From contig NZ_CP016279.1 in assembly GCF_001542625.1 (NCBI RefSeq), forward strand, positions 62,001-126,000: 64,000 bases of DNA, read 5' to 3'. Each line of letters starts with the position of its first letter. Position 1 is the first letter of the stretch. The position numbers were made by a program, and so were the translations under genes. Shown in pieces: positions 42,728 to 50,633 of the stretch. The notes below the pieces were generated by a model. It was not told where the DNA came from and made no database searches. It saw only the letters and a list, made by a program, of their open reading frames with translations. This stretch comes from Streptomyces griseochromogenes. GTDB taxonomy: Bacteria > Actinomycetota > Actinomycetes > Streptomycetales > Streptomycetaceae.

Positions 42728-43266
42728 CGCGACCACGCCTTACGGAAGGAGGAACGGGCCCGGTGCAGGCGGGACTTGACGGTGCCCGGGGCAACCCCGA
42801 GCAGTTCGGCCACGGCGGCCTCGTCCAGGCCCTCCAGCTCACGCAGGACCAGCACGGCGCGGTGCCGGACCGGGAGCCGGGAGAGCGCGTCCCGCACGTC
42901 GGCGGGCAGTTCCCCGTCGGCGCCGGTGCTCAGGGGGCCGAGCCGGGCCAGGTCGGCGGGGTCGGCCGGTTCCTCGACCGCGGTGCGCCGCGCGACGCGT
43001 ACCGCCTCGCGGACGGTCAGGGTGCGCACCCAGCCGTAGAAGGCGAGCGGATCGCGCAGGGTGCGCAGGCCCTTGAAGACCGCCAGCAGTGAGTCCTGTA
43101 CGGCGTCGGGCACGTCGTGCGGGGCGATCGGCCGGCACAGCCGGGTCACGTACGGCGTCACCAGCGTCAGCAGCTCGTCCATGGCGAGCGCGTCGCCGCT
43201 ATGCGCGGCGCGGACCAGTGCGGCGGCCGCCTCCCACGGCTTGGCACTGTCCCCCTGGATGTCCAT
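42724..43266 (-). CDS. ECF-type RNA polymerase sigma factor
   Basis: A 180-residue sigma factor. Region 2 is at about residues 25-95 (LVTPYVTRLCRPIAPHDVPD, DSLLAVFKGLRTL). Region 4 is at about residues 125-175 (LPVRHRAVLVLRELEGLDEA, GVAPGTVKSRLHRARSSF). The ATG has AAGGTG upstream on the minus strand. Downstream is the SRPBCC-like gene in tight coupling. No anti-sigma factor with membrane helix or zinc motif is adjacent. Confidence 0.88.
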   Translation of the reverse strand: MDIQGDSAKPWEAAAALVRAAHSGDALAMDELLTLVTPYVTRLCRPIAPHDVPDAVQDSLLAVFKGLRTLRDPLAFYGWVRTLTVREAVRVARRTAVEEPADPADLARLGPLSTGADGELPADVRDALSRLPVRHRAVLVLRELEGLDEAAVAELLGVAPGTVKSRLHRARSSFRKAWSR

Positions 43267-43372
43267 GTCGAGATCACCTTACGGCGCCTGTGACGGCGCT
43301 CGGGATCAGGCTGCGGTACCGCCGCCCGGGCGTGAGCCGAGCGGTCCACGCGTTCGACGCCGGGTGCGTGGC

Positions 43373-43879
43373 TCAGTCCTCGCCGACCTGGATCAGCGCG
43401 ACGAAGCGGGTGCCGTCGGTGCCGGCGACGAACATGTCGAAGGTGCAGGCGGAGACGCCGCTCCAACAGCTTTCGAGTTCCGGGTCGAGATTGGACCACC
43501 ACCGGGTGTCAGGCCCGAGGAGCTCCGCCACGCGACGCGCGACGGTGTCCGCTTCGGCCCGCTCCATGAAGCGGGCCCCGGGCCACACAAGGCACTCGGT
43601 GGCCAGCCGGCCCATGAGGTCCGCCGCTCTTTCCGCGGTGAAGGGCTCCAGGGCGGCCTCGACCTGCTGGGCGGAGGCTGGGCCCGCCGGGTCGGAGGCG
43701 TACTGCTGCCAGTCCTTCCAGAGCTGCCGGAGGAGGATATGCACCTCAGCCGCGACGGCGGCCCGGACCCCAGTCGCGCCACCGGTCGTCGACGGGAGCC
43801 GCCCCGAGCGGACGTACACGCGTTGCCGGTGGGCCAGCCTCTTCATCAGTGTCGACAACTCATCATGGGGGAGCGGCAC
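43373..43879 (-). CDS. Hypothetical protein at the end of the toxin/immunity array
   Basis: A 168-residue soluble protein, not recognised. It contains AAVAAEVHILLRQLWKDW and ends FDMFVAGTDGTRFVALIQVG. The GTG at 43879 is chosen because GAGGGAGAC lies at good spacing and because the next gene's stop is 10 bases upstream. Its place, directly behind the last immunity gene, makes it a candidate further immunity or effector gene. It lacks the FPxLxxxL...QD block of the neighbours. Confidence 0.6.
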   Translation of the reverse strand: MPLPHDELSTLMKRLAHRQRVYVRSGRLPSTTGGATGVRAAVAAEVHILLRQLWKDWQQYASDPAGPASAQQVEAALEPFTAERAADLMGRLATECLVWPGARFMERAEADTVARRVAELLGPDTRWWSNLDPELESCWSGVSACTFDMFVAGTDGTRFVALIQVGED

Positions 43880-43889
43880 TTCGTCTCCC

Positions 43890-44570
43890 TCAGACGGCCG
43901 GGCCGTAGTCGGCGCGCGGCGTGGCAAGCTGCTCGGCGACCCGCGCCAGCCAGCCGCTCGGCGAGTACGGCGCCGGTGCGTCGACCTCCATGCCCAGCTC
44001 GGCGACGGCGAGAGCGTAGTCGGACTCGTCCAGGTCCAGGACGAGCAGCTCATGAAGCTCTCCGACGAGACGGGCGACGAGGTGGGGGTCGGTGGAGGCC
44101 CGATAGTCATCGACGGCGGCATCAAGATCATCGAACTCGTCCGGCATGTCCTGCGAGAACCAACCGCCGAGGAACTGCCCCAACTCCGGGAAGCGGGCGT
44201 GCCATTCCCAGTGGGTGGCGGGGGTGGCCGGGGGCGGTACCTCGCCGGTCTCGAGGCTGTGTTTGATGTGGTCGGCGAGGCGGAACAGCCATTGCTGGAT
44301 GTCCGTTTCGGGCAGGCCGACGTCGGGGATGGCGTAGAACTCGCCGAGGCGCAGCCGCAGGCGTCCCGGCGGGTTGTCGGCGTACTCGCGCAGTTGCCGC
44401 TCGGCGACGGCGAGGGCCCAGGGGCGGGTGTGCCAGGTGTGACGGAGGTAGGCGGTCAGGGCCTGGCTGGGCTCGTCCGGGGTGTCGTCGGCCGGCTGCC
44501 CGGTGTAGGCGCGCATGACCTGATCGAGTTCGCCGTAGCGACGGTCGTGGTCGAGGGGGCTCAGGGGCAT
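43890..44570 (-). CDS. CdiI-like immunity protein, full-length copy
   Basis: A 226-residue acidic soluble protein. The N-terminal 125 residues are helical (ALTAYLRHTWHTRPWALAV). The block FPELGQFLGGWFSQDMPDE (about residues 127-145) and the following helices are like CdiI_2 contact-dependent inhibition immunity proteins. The same block appears in altered form in the genes at 44894 and 46551. The first 127 residues are identical to the truncated copy at 45769. It lies 22 bases after a stand-alone RNase A-like ORF, the usual toxin-immunity order. Confidence 0.75.
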   Translation of the reverse strand: MPLSPLDHDRRYGELDQVMRAYTGQPADDTPDEPSQALTAYLRHTWHTRPWALAVAERQLREYADNPPGRLRLRLGEFYAIPDVGLPETDIQQWLFRLADHIKHSLETGEVPPPATPATHWEWHARFPELGQFLGGWFSQDMPDEFDDLDAAVDDYRASTDPHLVARLVGELHELLVLDLDESDYALAVAELGMEVDAPAPYSPSGWLARVAEQLATPRADYGPAV

Positions 44571-44638
44571 GGTGGTCAGCCTCTACGGGTCGCTACAGGT
44601 AGATCGGGAACGTGGCGTGGACGGCGAAGCCGTGCGGG
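44183..44638. repeat. 456-base perfect direct repeat, copy A
   Basis: By eye this segment is identical to 45795-46250, offset 1612 bases. It covers the first part of the immunity gene, the 22-base spacer and the last 46 bases of the RNase A-like ORF. Beyond 44638 the two copies continue to be similar but not identical through the rest of the RNase A-like ORF. Confidence 0.9.
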
Positions 44639-44892
44639 CGGGCGGCGTCACGTTTGAGGATGACCCGGCCCGCTCGTACGTCGACGGGTTCGCGTCCCGC
44701 CAGCATCATCGCCTGGATCAGCACCCGGCCGACGGGCTCTGGACGGGAGGGCCAGGATGCCTCGACGGTCAGCCGGGCACGGGTCGACTGGGCCAGCCAG
44801 CGGTGGATGACCTGCTCGTTGGCGGTGACGACCTGCTGGGTGGCCCATTGTGCAGTCTCGCGGTCGGGGTAGGTGGCGGTGCGGGTGCGCAT
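44593..44892 (-). CDS. Stand-alone RNase A-like toxin half-domain, copy A
   Basis: A 99-residue protein. RTATYPDRETAQWATQQV and GRVILKRDAARPHGFAV match the second half of bacterial CdiA-CT RNase A-type toxins. The front part, with the HVGKTD histidine and the +11 arginine, is missing, as is a signal peptide. The usual Thr-x-Tyr end reads HATFP. It is therefore probably inactive or a spare cassette. The start is ATG 44892, one base after the upstream TAG. Its homologue at 46205 is about 85 percent similar. Confidence 0.72.
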   Translation of the reverse strand: MRTRTATYPDRETAQWATQQVVTANEQVIHRWLAQSTRARLTVEASWPSRPEPVGRVLIQAMMLAGREPVDVRAGRVILKRDAARPHGFAVHATFPIYL

Positions 44893-44893
44893 G

Positions 44894-45637
44894 CTAGTCA
44901 GTCTCTCTCCTGGGCCACCGCCGCTTCGGTTCCCACAGGGGCGAGTGGGCTTCCTTCAAGTGCTCGATGCAACGCTGGGCGAGGAGGGGGAAGAAGTCGA
45001 GGAAGTCCTCGCTGCCGGAGCCTCCGCCCATCGCCTCACCGGCGAAGAACCTGTCCATCTGTTCCTCGGTGTGGAACAGGGCGAGAGCTTGGTAGCACTC
45101 GGAGACAACACTGGGCAGCTCCCAGGGGCAGCGCGGGTGCGTCTCCTCGATGTACATGCGGATGCCCTCTTCCGTGGTGGCGTCCTGCATGTCGTCGCTG
45201 ATCGCCACCCCGTCCTGGCCCCAGTAGATCGGGAGGATCTGGTCGAAGCGGGGGAAGCGCAGTCGCAACTCACCTGTGCTCAGCGGGACTCCTTGCCAGG
45301 TCTGCCAGTCGACATTCCAGCTTTCCACATGCTCGGCGATTTCCCGCAGCACCTGAGGTGTGCGCTCCTCCGTTTCCGCACGCGGAATCCGATTGAGGGC
45401 TTTGTGAGTGGGACAATCCTGGAAGAGGTCCGCAGCCACTCGAAGTTCGGCCGCGATCTCCCGCAGGTTGCGGCCACCGTCGTATGCGGCATTCCGAATT
45501 CCGCGGATGAGGGGGAACAGCCGCCTTTGCCATTGGGCGGGGGCGTCAGGGATTCTCGTACTCCACCCGTCGTACGGGGCCAAGAGCACACGGGCACCCT
45601 CAAGGGCCCAGTAATCAACAGATCCCGGGTTTGTCAT
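44894..45637 (-). CDS. CdiI-like immunity protein, second type
   Basis: A 247-residue acidic protein. The middle has FPRFDQILPIYWGQDGVAIS (about residues 130-149), aligned with FPQLREFL..YYGQDG of the gene at 46551, and a preceding helix ends VLREIAEHVESWNVDW as there. The ATG is four bases after the stop of a hidden toxin tail (45642-45797). It is therefore probably the immunity partner of that lost toxin. The TAG stop is one base from the RNase A-like ORF. Confidence 0.72.
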   Translation of the reverse strand: MTNPGSVDYWALEGARVLLAPYDGWSTRIPDAPAQWQRRLFPLIRGIRNAAYDGGRNLREIAAELRVAADLFQDCPTHKALNRIPRAETEERTPQVLREIAEHVESWNVDWQTWQGVPLSTGELRLRFPRFDQILPIYWGQDGVAISDDMQDATTEEGIRMYIEETHPRCPWELPSVVSECYQALALFHTEEQMDRFFAGEAMGGGSGSEDFLDFFPLLAQRCIEHLKEAHSPLWEPKRRWPRRETD

Positions 45638-45641
45638 GCGG

Positions 45642-45797
45642 TCATCCTACTTCTTGCACGTCTTTGGGCATCGAGGTCATCACGGTGAAGGGGGGATCGA
45701 GATCCTCGTTGTATATGAGGCGCGTCTCGACGCCCTTCACATACCTTGCCTCCTTGGCCGGGAAAGGGTCATTTTTGAGTGCTGCCTTGTCGATACT
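45642..45797 (-). pseudogene. 3' remnant of an RNase A-like polymorphic toxin gene
   Basis: This frame is open at its 5' edge, where it enters the 456-base repeat. It reads IDKAALKNDPFPAKEARYVK, then about 30 residues ending PPFTVMTSMPKDVQEVG and TGA. It aligns with the end of the intact toxin (PPFTIITSTPTKN). There is no start codon and no promoter, so it is the tail of a toxin whose front has been replaced. The reading is different from that of the overlapping truncated immunity gene. Confidence 0.78.
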
Positions 45798-46182
45798 CCG
45801 GGAAGCGGGCGTGCCATTCCCAGTGGGTGGCGGGGGTGGCCGGGGGCGGTACCTCGCCGGTCTCGAGGCTGTGTTTGATGTGGTCGGCGAGGCGGAACAG
45901 CCATTGCTGGATGTCCGTTTCGGGCAGGCCGACGTCGGGGATGGCGTAGAACTCGCCGAGGCGCAGCCGCAGGCGTCCCGGCGGGTTGTCGGCGTACTCG
46001 CGCAGTTGCCGCTCGGCGACGGCGAGGGCCCAGGGGCGGGTGTGCCAGGTGTGACGGAGGTAGGCGGTCAGGGCCTGGCTGGGCTCGTCCGGGGTGTCGT
46101 CGGCCGGCTGCCCGGTGTAGGCGCGCATGACCTGATCGAGTTCGCCGTAGCGACGGTCGTGGTCGAGGGGGCTCAGGGGCAT
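45769..46182 (-). pseudogene. Truncated immunity gene joined to a toxin tail
   Basis: Residues 1-127 are identical to the immunity protein at 43890. At the edge of the direct repeat the frame runs into the toxin tail out of frame and stops after YRQGSTQK. The whole FPELGQFL...QD domain is missing. It may still make a 137-residue protein. It lies 22 bases after an RNase A-like ORF, as the full copy does. Confidence 0.78.
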
Positions 46183-46250
46183 GGTGGTCAGCCTCTACGG
46201 GTCGCTACAGGTAGATCGGGAACGTGGCGTGGACGGCGAAGCCGTGCGGG
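45795..46250. repeat. 456-base perfect direct repeat, copy B
   Basis: This is the second copy of 44183-44638. Its left edge is the break between truncated immunity gene and toxin tail. The perfect identity over non-coding as well as coding bases points to recent duplication or gene conversion. Confidence 0.9.
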
Positions 46251-46504
46251 AGCGACGCGTCCCGCTTCAGGATCACCCGGGCGGCGTGCACATCGACCGG
46301 CTCCCGGCCGGCCAGCATCATCGCCTGCAACAACACCCGCCCGACGGGGTCGGACCGCGACGGCCAGGCTGACTCGATGGTCAGGCGGGGACGTGTGGAC
46401 TGGGCGAGCCAGCGGTGGATGAGTTGTTCGTTCGCCGTGACGACCTGTTGGGTGGCCCATTGGGCCGTCTCACGGTCGGGGTAGGTGGCGGTGCGGGTGC
46501 GCAC
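46205..46504 (-). CDS. Stand-alone RNase A-like toxin half-domain, copy B
   Basis: A 99-residue protein, homologous to copy A over its full length. Changes are clustered in the middle (PRLTIESAWPSRSDPVG). It too lacks the catalytic His/Arg front. GTG 46504 has GGAG seven bases upstream. It follows the immunity gene at 46551 by 46 bases and precedes the truncated immunity gene. Confidence 0.72.
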   Translation of the reverse strand: MRTRTATYPDRETAQWATQQVVTANEQLIHRWLAQSTRPRLTIESAWPSRSDPVGRVLLQAMMLAGREPVDVHAARVILKRDASLPHGFAVHATFPIYL

Positions 46505-46550
46505 GGTTCTGCTCCTGACACTCAGAGCTGGGGAAGAAAGGCTCCGGGGG

Positions 46551-47270
46551 CTAAGCGGAGGCCCAGGTCGGTGGATGCTCTGCGCGCATGTGCGCGGTGA
46601 AGGTCTCTGCAATGAGAGGCAGCCAATCCGCCCATGTCAGAGTTCCTGACCCCAGGCCGTGTTCATCTTCGAAGAAGCGGCGCAGTGAATTCTCGTTCTG
46701 GAAGATGGCTAGAGCCTCTGAGCATTCCGCAACGACAGGTGGGAGCGTCCAGAGGCAGATGGGATGGCGGTGGCATTCCTCAATGAATAGCTGGAGCCCT
46801 TCCGCCTCGGTCATCTCATCCTCGGTGGCAATGCCGTCCTGGCCGTAGTAATTCGAGAGAAATTCCCTCAGCTGTGGAAAGCGGTGGGCGAGTTCCTGGC
46901 TCGTCGGGATTGCCTGGGACAGCTTGGTCACGAATCCCGACTTCCATGACTCGACATGGGTGGCGACGGCGTGCAGGACGGACCACGGCTCATCAGTGGG
47001 CCATCCTGCCACCATCTCTCGCACGTCGTCGGGCAGCACAGCTCCGGTGTCTCGGCCCGGCTGAAGGGTGTCGGCGATCAGCCGCACCTCGGCGGCCACC
47101 TCATAAAGCGTCCTTCCTCCGCGTTCGCCGGCGAGCCACAGGGACCGCAGTGCCGGTTCCAGCGCCAGGGTGCGCTCTTCAGGGAGGCCGGGGAGGTGGT
47201 GGCGGAACGCGGACAGCAGGAATCGTGCTCCCTCGTACCGGAAGTAGTTGATGGTCTCTTCCTCAAGCAT
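46551..47270 (-). CDS. CdiI-like immunity protein next to the intact toxin
   Basis: A 239-residue acidic protein with the family block FPQLREFLSNYYGQDGIATE (about residues 133-152), preceded by VATHVESW and followed by two helices (VVAECSEALAIFQNE). It starts 17 bases after the toxin stop, the position of a cognate immunity gene. It is predicted to bind and block the RNase A-like domain of the upstream protein. Confidence 0.78.
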   Translation of the reverse strand: MLEEETINYFRYEGARFLLSAFRHHLPGLPEERTLALEPALRSLWLAGERGGRTLYEVAAEVRLIADTLQPGRDTGAVLPDDVREMVAGWPTDEPWSVLHAVATHVESWKSGFVTKLSQAIPTSQELAHRFPQLREFLSNYYGQDGIATEDEMTEAEGLQLFIEECHRHPICLWTLPPVVAECSEALAIFQNENSLRRFFEDEHGLGSGTLTWADWLPLIAETFTAHMRAEHPPTWASA

Positions 47271-47287
47271 GCCGCTCTGCCACGCTC

Positions 47288-48994
47288 CTAGTTCTTCGTG
47301 GGTGTAGATGTGATGATGGTGAACGGCGGACGCATTCCGGGGGCGGGCTTGACGCGGATCTGTACGCCATGTGATTCGACAACGTTCGGCGACCGGCCGG
47401 AGTTGACGGCGCTCTGGTAGTCGGATTTCGAGATGCTCCGACCTGTCACTGGGCCTTTTGGTTCATGGTAGGTGAAGGGCATGTTCGGGGGATGGTACGG
47501 CGGCCCGCTGTTCAGGTAGTCCCTGATCTCATCCTGCTTCTTGTCGATGCACAGTTGAGTGTACTTCTGGGCGTCAGCGAGATTATCGAAGGTGGACGCG
47601 GCCGGAATGTTGGTCTGATCACGCAGTCGCTGTGCGAGCTGAGCATCAGTCTTTCCCACATGTTTGTCCACGCCGTGGGAGTTTTCCATGTATTCCTGGC
47701 CGGCCAGGTCCAGTGGGTATCTGTGGTTGCCGGCCGAGTCGTTCGGCACAGTCCACTGATGTTCCTTCTTGAAATCGTTGAGTGCCCGAGCTCCGAATGC
47801 CTCGGCGCGAGCCTCTTCTGCGTTGTAGGTGGGCGCGCTGAGCTTCGCTTCATCCAGATGCGGTTTCAGTGCCTCGAACTTGGGTGTCAGGGCGTTGACC
47901 CGTGAGTTGTAGTGCTCAACCACCGCGTTCAGGGCCGCGGTGTCCAGGTTGAGGGTGATCTCCGCGCCGACTTCCGCGCCCCCCTCGAGGATGCCTCCGA
48001 TGACGCGGCCGACGGTCTTGGTGACGGTCTTGGCTCCCTCTTCGACGTCTTCCAGGTCGAGGCCGTCGCTGAGGTCGATGTTGCCGACCGCCTGTTTCAC
48101 CGCCTCGAAGTAGATGTCCCAGACCTTGCCGTTGAGTTCGACCGCGGCCTCCGCGAACTCACGGAGCAGGTCACTGATCTTCTTCGCGCTGTCGAAGAGG
48201 ACCGACATGACCGGGTGTGTGGCGGTGGGACTGGACGCTTTGTCGTGCTTCCACTGGTACGGGGAGCTGGGGTAGTTCTTGCCCCAGGCCGTCGTGCCCC
48301 ACAGCGCGCTGCAGAACTGGCGCATGGCGTCGTACCACTCGCTGTTGCTCTGCTGCGTGATGCCGCTGACGTAGCCGGTCAGCATGCTCTCCGCCGTGGA
48401 GAGCGACATGGTCATGTCCGCCCACGCCTGGGAGAGGGAATTCAGGTAGTGCTGCTGCGGGAAGGGGTAGACATCGGCCACCTTGCCCCAGCGGAAGACA
48501 TCTTTGAGCAGAGGGCGGATGATGTGCCACACGACGTCGGGTATGCACTCGAGCAGCGAGCGGATGAAGTCGTCGCCGCCGTCGTCGTCACCCCATTTGA
48601 GGTCGGGCACCGATCCGTAGTCCGGCGCCTTGTGAATGACCTGGGGCGGCGCCTGTGTCTGGGCCTTCGTCTTGCCGGAAGCGTCGTTGGCCGCCTCGGC
48701 CTTCGAGTAGTTGTTGGCGGTCGTGGCGAAGCCGACGGCGGCACCGCCGATGCTCTCCACGGATTTGGCCCATACCTCCAGGAAGAGGTTGGCGACCTCG
48801 ACGTACGCCTTGGCGAATTTCTCTGCGGCCGTTCCCTTGCCGCCGGCATCCGGGTACTTGTGCAGTTCGGTGAGCAGGTCCTTGGCGGCCTTGTCGAAGG
48901 GGGTCTGCTGCCCTGCGAAGCTGCCCGCGACGAAGTGCAGGTTGGACGGCTTGACGTCGATGGTGCCGTTCTGCGCCGGAGTCGGCGTGCCCAT
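47288..48994 (-). CDS. Polymorphic toxin with C-terminal RNase A-like (CdiA-CT) domain
   Basis: A 568-residue protein with no signal peptide. The N-terminal 110 residues are helical and resemble type VII effector heads. A middle helical part follows (residues 145-385). The last 124 residues are RNase A-like: GVDKHVGKTDAQLAQRLRDQ places His445 and Arg456 eleven residues apart, as I recall for the CdiA-CT of E. coli STECO31. IPAASTF follows, and the end PPFTIITSTP has the Thr but lacks the usual Tyr. It would cut RNA, probably tRNA. ATG 48994 overlaps the upstream WXG100 stop as TGATG. Confidence 0.8.
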   Translation of the reverse strand: MGTPTPAQNGTIDVKPSNLHFVAGSFAGQQTPFDKAAKDLLTELHKYPDAGGKGTAAEKFAKAYVEVANLFLEVWAKSVESIGGAAVGFATTANNYSKAEAANDASGKTKAQTQAPPQVIHKAPDYGSVPDLKWGDDDGGDDFIRSLLECIPDVVWHIIRPLLKDVFRWGKVADVYPFPQQHYLNSLSQAWADMTMSLSTAESMLTGYVSGITQQSNSEWYDAMRQFCSALWGTTAWGKNYPSSPYQWKHDKASSPTATHPVMSVLFDSAKKISDLLREFAEAAVELNGKVWDIYFEAVKQAVGNIDLSDGLDLEDVEEGAKTVTKTVGRVIGGILEGGAEVGAEITLNLDTAALNAVVEHYNSRVNALTPKFEALKPHLDEAKLSAPTYNAEEARAEAFGARALNDFKKEHQWTVPNDSAGNHRYPLDLAGQEYMENSHGVDKHVGKTDAQLAQRLRDQTNIPAASTFDNLADAQKYTQLCIDKKQDEIRDYLNSGPPYHPPNMPFTYHEPKGPVTGRSISKSDYQSAVNSGRSPNVVESHGVQIRVKPAPGMRPPFTIITSTPTKN

Positions 48995-49305
48995 CAGGCG
49001 GCTCCCCAGCCGCGCAGTACGGCACGGTGCGCCGCCGCGTAGTTGGCGTGTCCGGTGGTGACGTACTGGTGCAGCCACTTCTGGGCTGCCTGCAGATCTT
49101 GAGCCGAGCGGTCCCACTCGTCGAGCTTTTGCACGAAGATCTCGCGGGCCTCGCCCTTCCAGGACAGCACGACCGGTTCGACGCGGTCGTGGAGGTCGTC
49201 CAGCTTGCCGTTGAGCTGTTTGAGGATGTCCTCCAGTTCGGCGGCGAGTTCGTGGAGCGTGGCGAACGAGACGGTTATGTGGTCGCCGTCGGCACCGGTC
49301 GACAT
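48994..49305 (-). CDS. WXG100 family protein
   Basis: A 103-residue helical hairpin protein with the WXG turn in VVLSWKGEAREIF (about residue 49). It is typical of EsxA-like partners secreted by type VII systems. AAGGGGG precedes the ATG. Its stop overlaps the toxin start, so it probably pairs with the toxin head for export. No type VII ATPase or membrane genes occur in the window. Confidence 0.85.
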   Translation of the reverse strand: MSTGADGDHITVSFATLHELAAELEDILKQLNGKLDDLHDRVEPVVLSWKGEAREIFVQKLDEWDRSAQDLQAAQKWLHQYVTTGHANYAAAHRAVLRGWGAA

Positions 49306-49363
49306 GATTCCCCCTTGGTGTCGGTACCCGTGTTTGTCAGACAGACGCGTGGCGCAGCAGGCG

Positions 49364-49789
49364 TCAGAAGCTGTCCAGGCGGCTGTGCGGGCGAGCCGGC
49401 GCGTCGCCGGCTTCCGGAAGCGGAGTCGAGAGCTTGTCGACCTCGCTGTCGACGTCCACGTGGACTCGCCGCATCTGTTCGAGGACGTGCAGGTCATCGG
49501 CGCTGAAGCCGTCACGGCTCATCCGTACCGCCTGCTCCAGATCCTTCATCACTTCGCGGATGCGTACGGCGTCCTCGGCCGTCGCGCGGTGGAACTCCCG
49601 GTACGCCGTCGCCGCCGGGCCACGCCAGCCGGCCTCGATACGGTCGACGAGTTCATCCATGCGCCGGACCTGCTTGTCGAGGTGGTCCTGCATGTCGTCG
49701 AGGTCCGCGGCGAGCTTGGTGAGGTCCTGAGACGACACCCGGAGGTCGGCGTTGTCACCCTGCCGCGAACCTGTCCCCCGAACGCTCAT
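49364..49789 (-). CDS. Second WXG100-like protein
   Basis: A 141-residue helical protein with WRG at about residue 54 (DRIEAGWRGPAATAYREFH) and a longer C-terminal tail ending RPHSRLDSF. It is the first gene of the toxin operon, 58 bases before the other WXG100 gene. GGGGGACGG lies before the ATG. Two unequal WXG proteins before a toxin is the common layout of type VII effector loci. Confidence 0.82.
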   Translation of the reverse strand: MSVRGTGSRQGDNADLRVSSQDLTKLAADLDDMQDHLDKQVRRMDELVDRIEAGWRGPAATAYREFHRATAEDAVRIREVMKDLEQAVRMSRDGFSADDLHVLEQMRRVHVDVDSEVDKLSTPLPEAGDAPARPHSRLDSF

Positions 49790-49987
49790 GGTGCCCGTCC
49801 CCCCTGTCCGGCTTCCTGTGAGTCCTACCCGTCGGGTCAAGCCTACGGGTGGCACTGCGTCCGACGAGCGTGGACGCATGGTGGTAACACGCGTTCCGGG
49901 GCCATGCAGTTCCCTCACGCGCTGAAAGACCACATGGTTGCCCGCCCCCGTCGCGTCGCCCCCCCGTGCCACCTGTAGACGTGAGGC

Positions 49988-50628
49988 ATGGTGGATGCCG
50001 GCGCGCAGGAACAGGGCGGTGTGGAGCAGTACTCGGCGGACACGATCGAGGCATGGGCGAAGGAAGGGGATGCGGAGCGGATCTCCGCGCTCGGTGCAGC
50101 CTTCGCCGAGCAGCTGAGCAACTGGCCATCGTTCCCGGGCTGTTGCAGACGTCTGACTACGCCCGCGCCCTCGCGATCGGTAACGGTCACTGGGAGGATC
50201 CGGACGAGATCGAACCATTCGTCGAGTCGCGGATGGTGCGGCAGGCCCGACTGGAGGGCGAGAGCCCGCTGGAGCTGTGGGCAGTTGTGCACGAGAGTGC
50301 TCTGCGCCAACTTGTCGGCGGGCGGGAAGTCATGCGGGCGCAACTCGGGCACCTACTGGACGTGGCGCGCCGACCGAACGTGAAGCTGCAGGTGCTTCCG
50401 TATCTCGCCGGTGCGTATCCGGGTATGACCAGTGCCTTCACCATCGTGTCGTTCGCCGAGCCGGGAGCCCTGGATGTGGTGCACGTGGATACCACCTCGT
50501 CGGCCGTCTGGCTGGAGAGCAATACTGATGCCGACCACCACAATGCGCTCTTCGACCGCATCACGCGGTTGAGCCTCGCGCAGCGGAACTCCGTCAGACT
50601 GATCGACGGGATCCTGAAGGAGATGTAG
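49988..50628 (+). pseudogene. Broken XRE-type regulator: DUF5753 domain without its helix-turn-helix
   Basis: From about 50110 the frame shows the DUF5753 domain (IVPGLLQTSDYARALAIGNG to LSLAQRNSVRLIDGILKE). The part before it is readable only in another frame (from ATG 49988, EAWAKEGDAERISALGAAFA), and the helix-turn-helix that should precede it is missing. A frameshift near 50130 and a 5' deletion are likely. It still precedes a DUF397 gene, its usual partner. Confidence 0.65.
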
Positions 50629-50633
50629 TCGGC

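Noticed and set aside
43890..44570. Ordinary metabolic enzyme
   Set aside because: No catalytic motif; its position after a toxin-like ORF and the FPELGQFL...QD block favour an immunity role.
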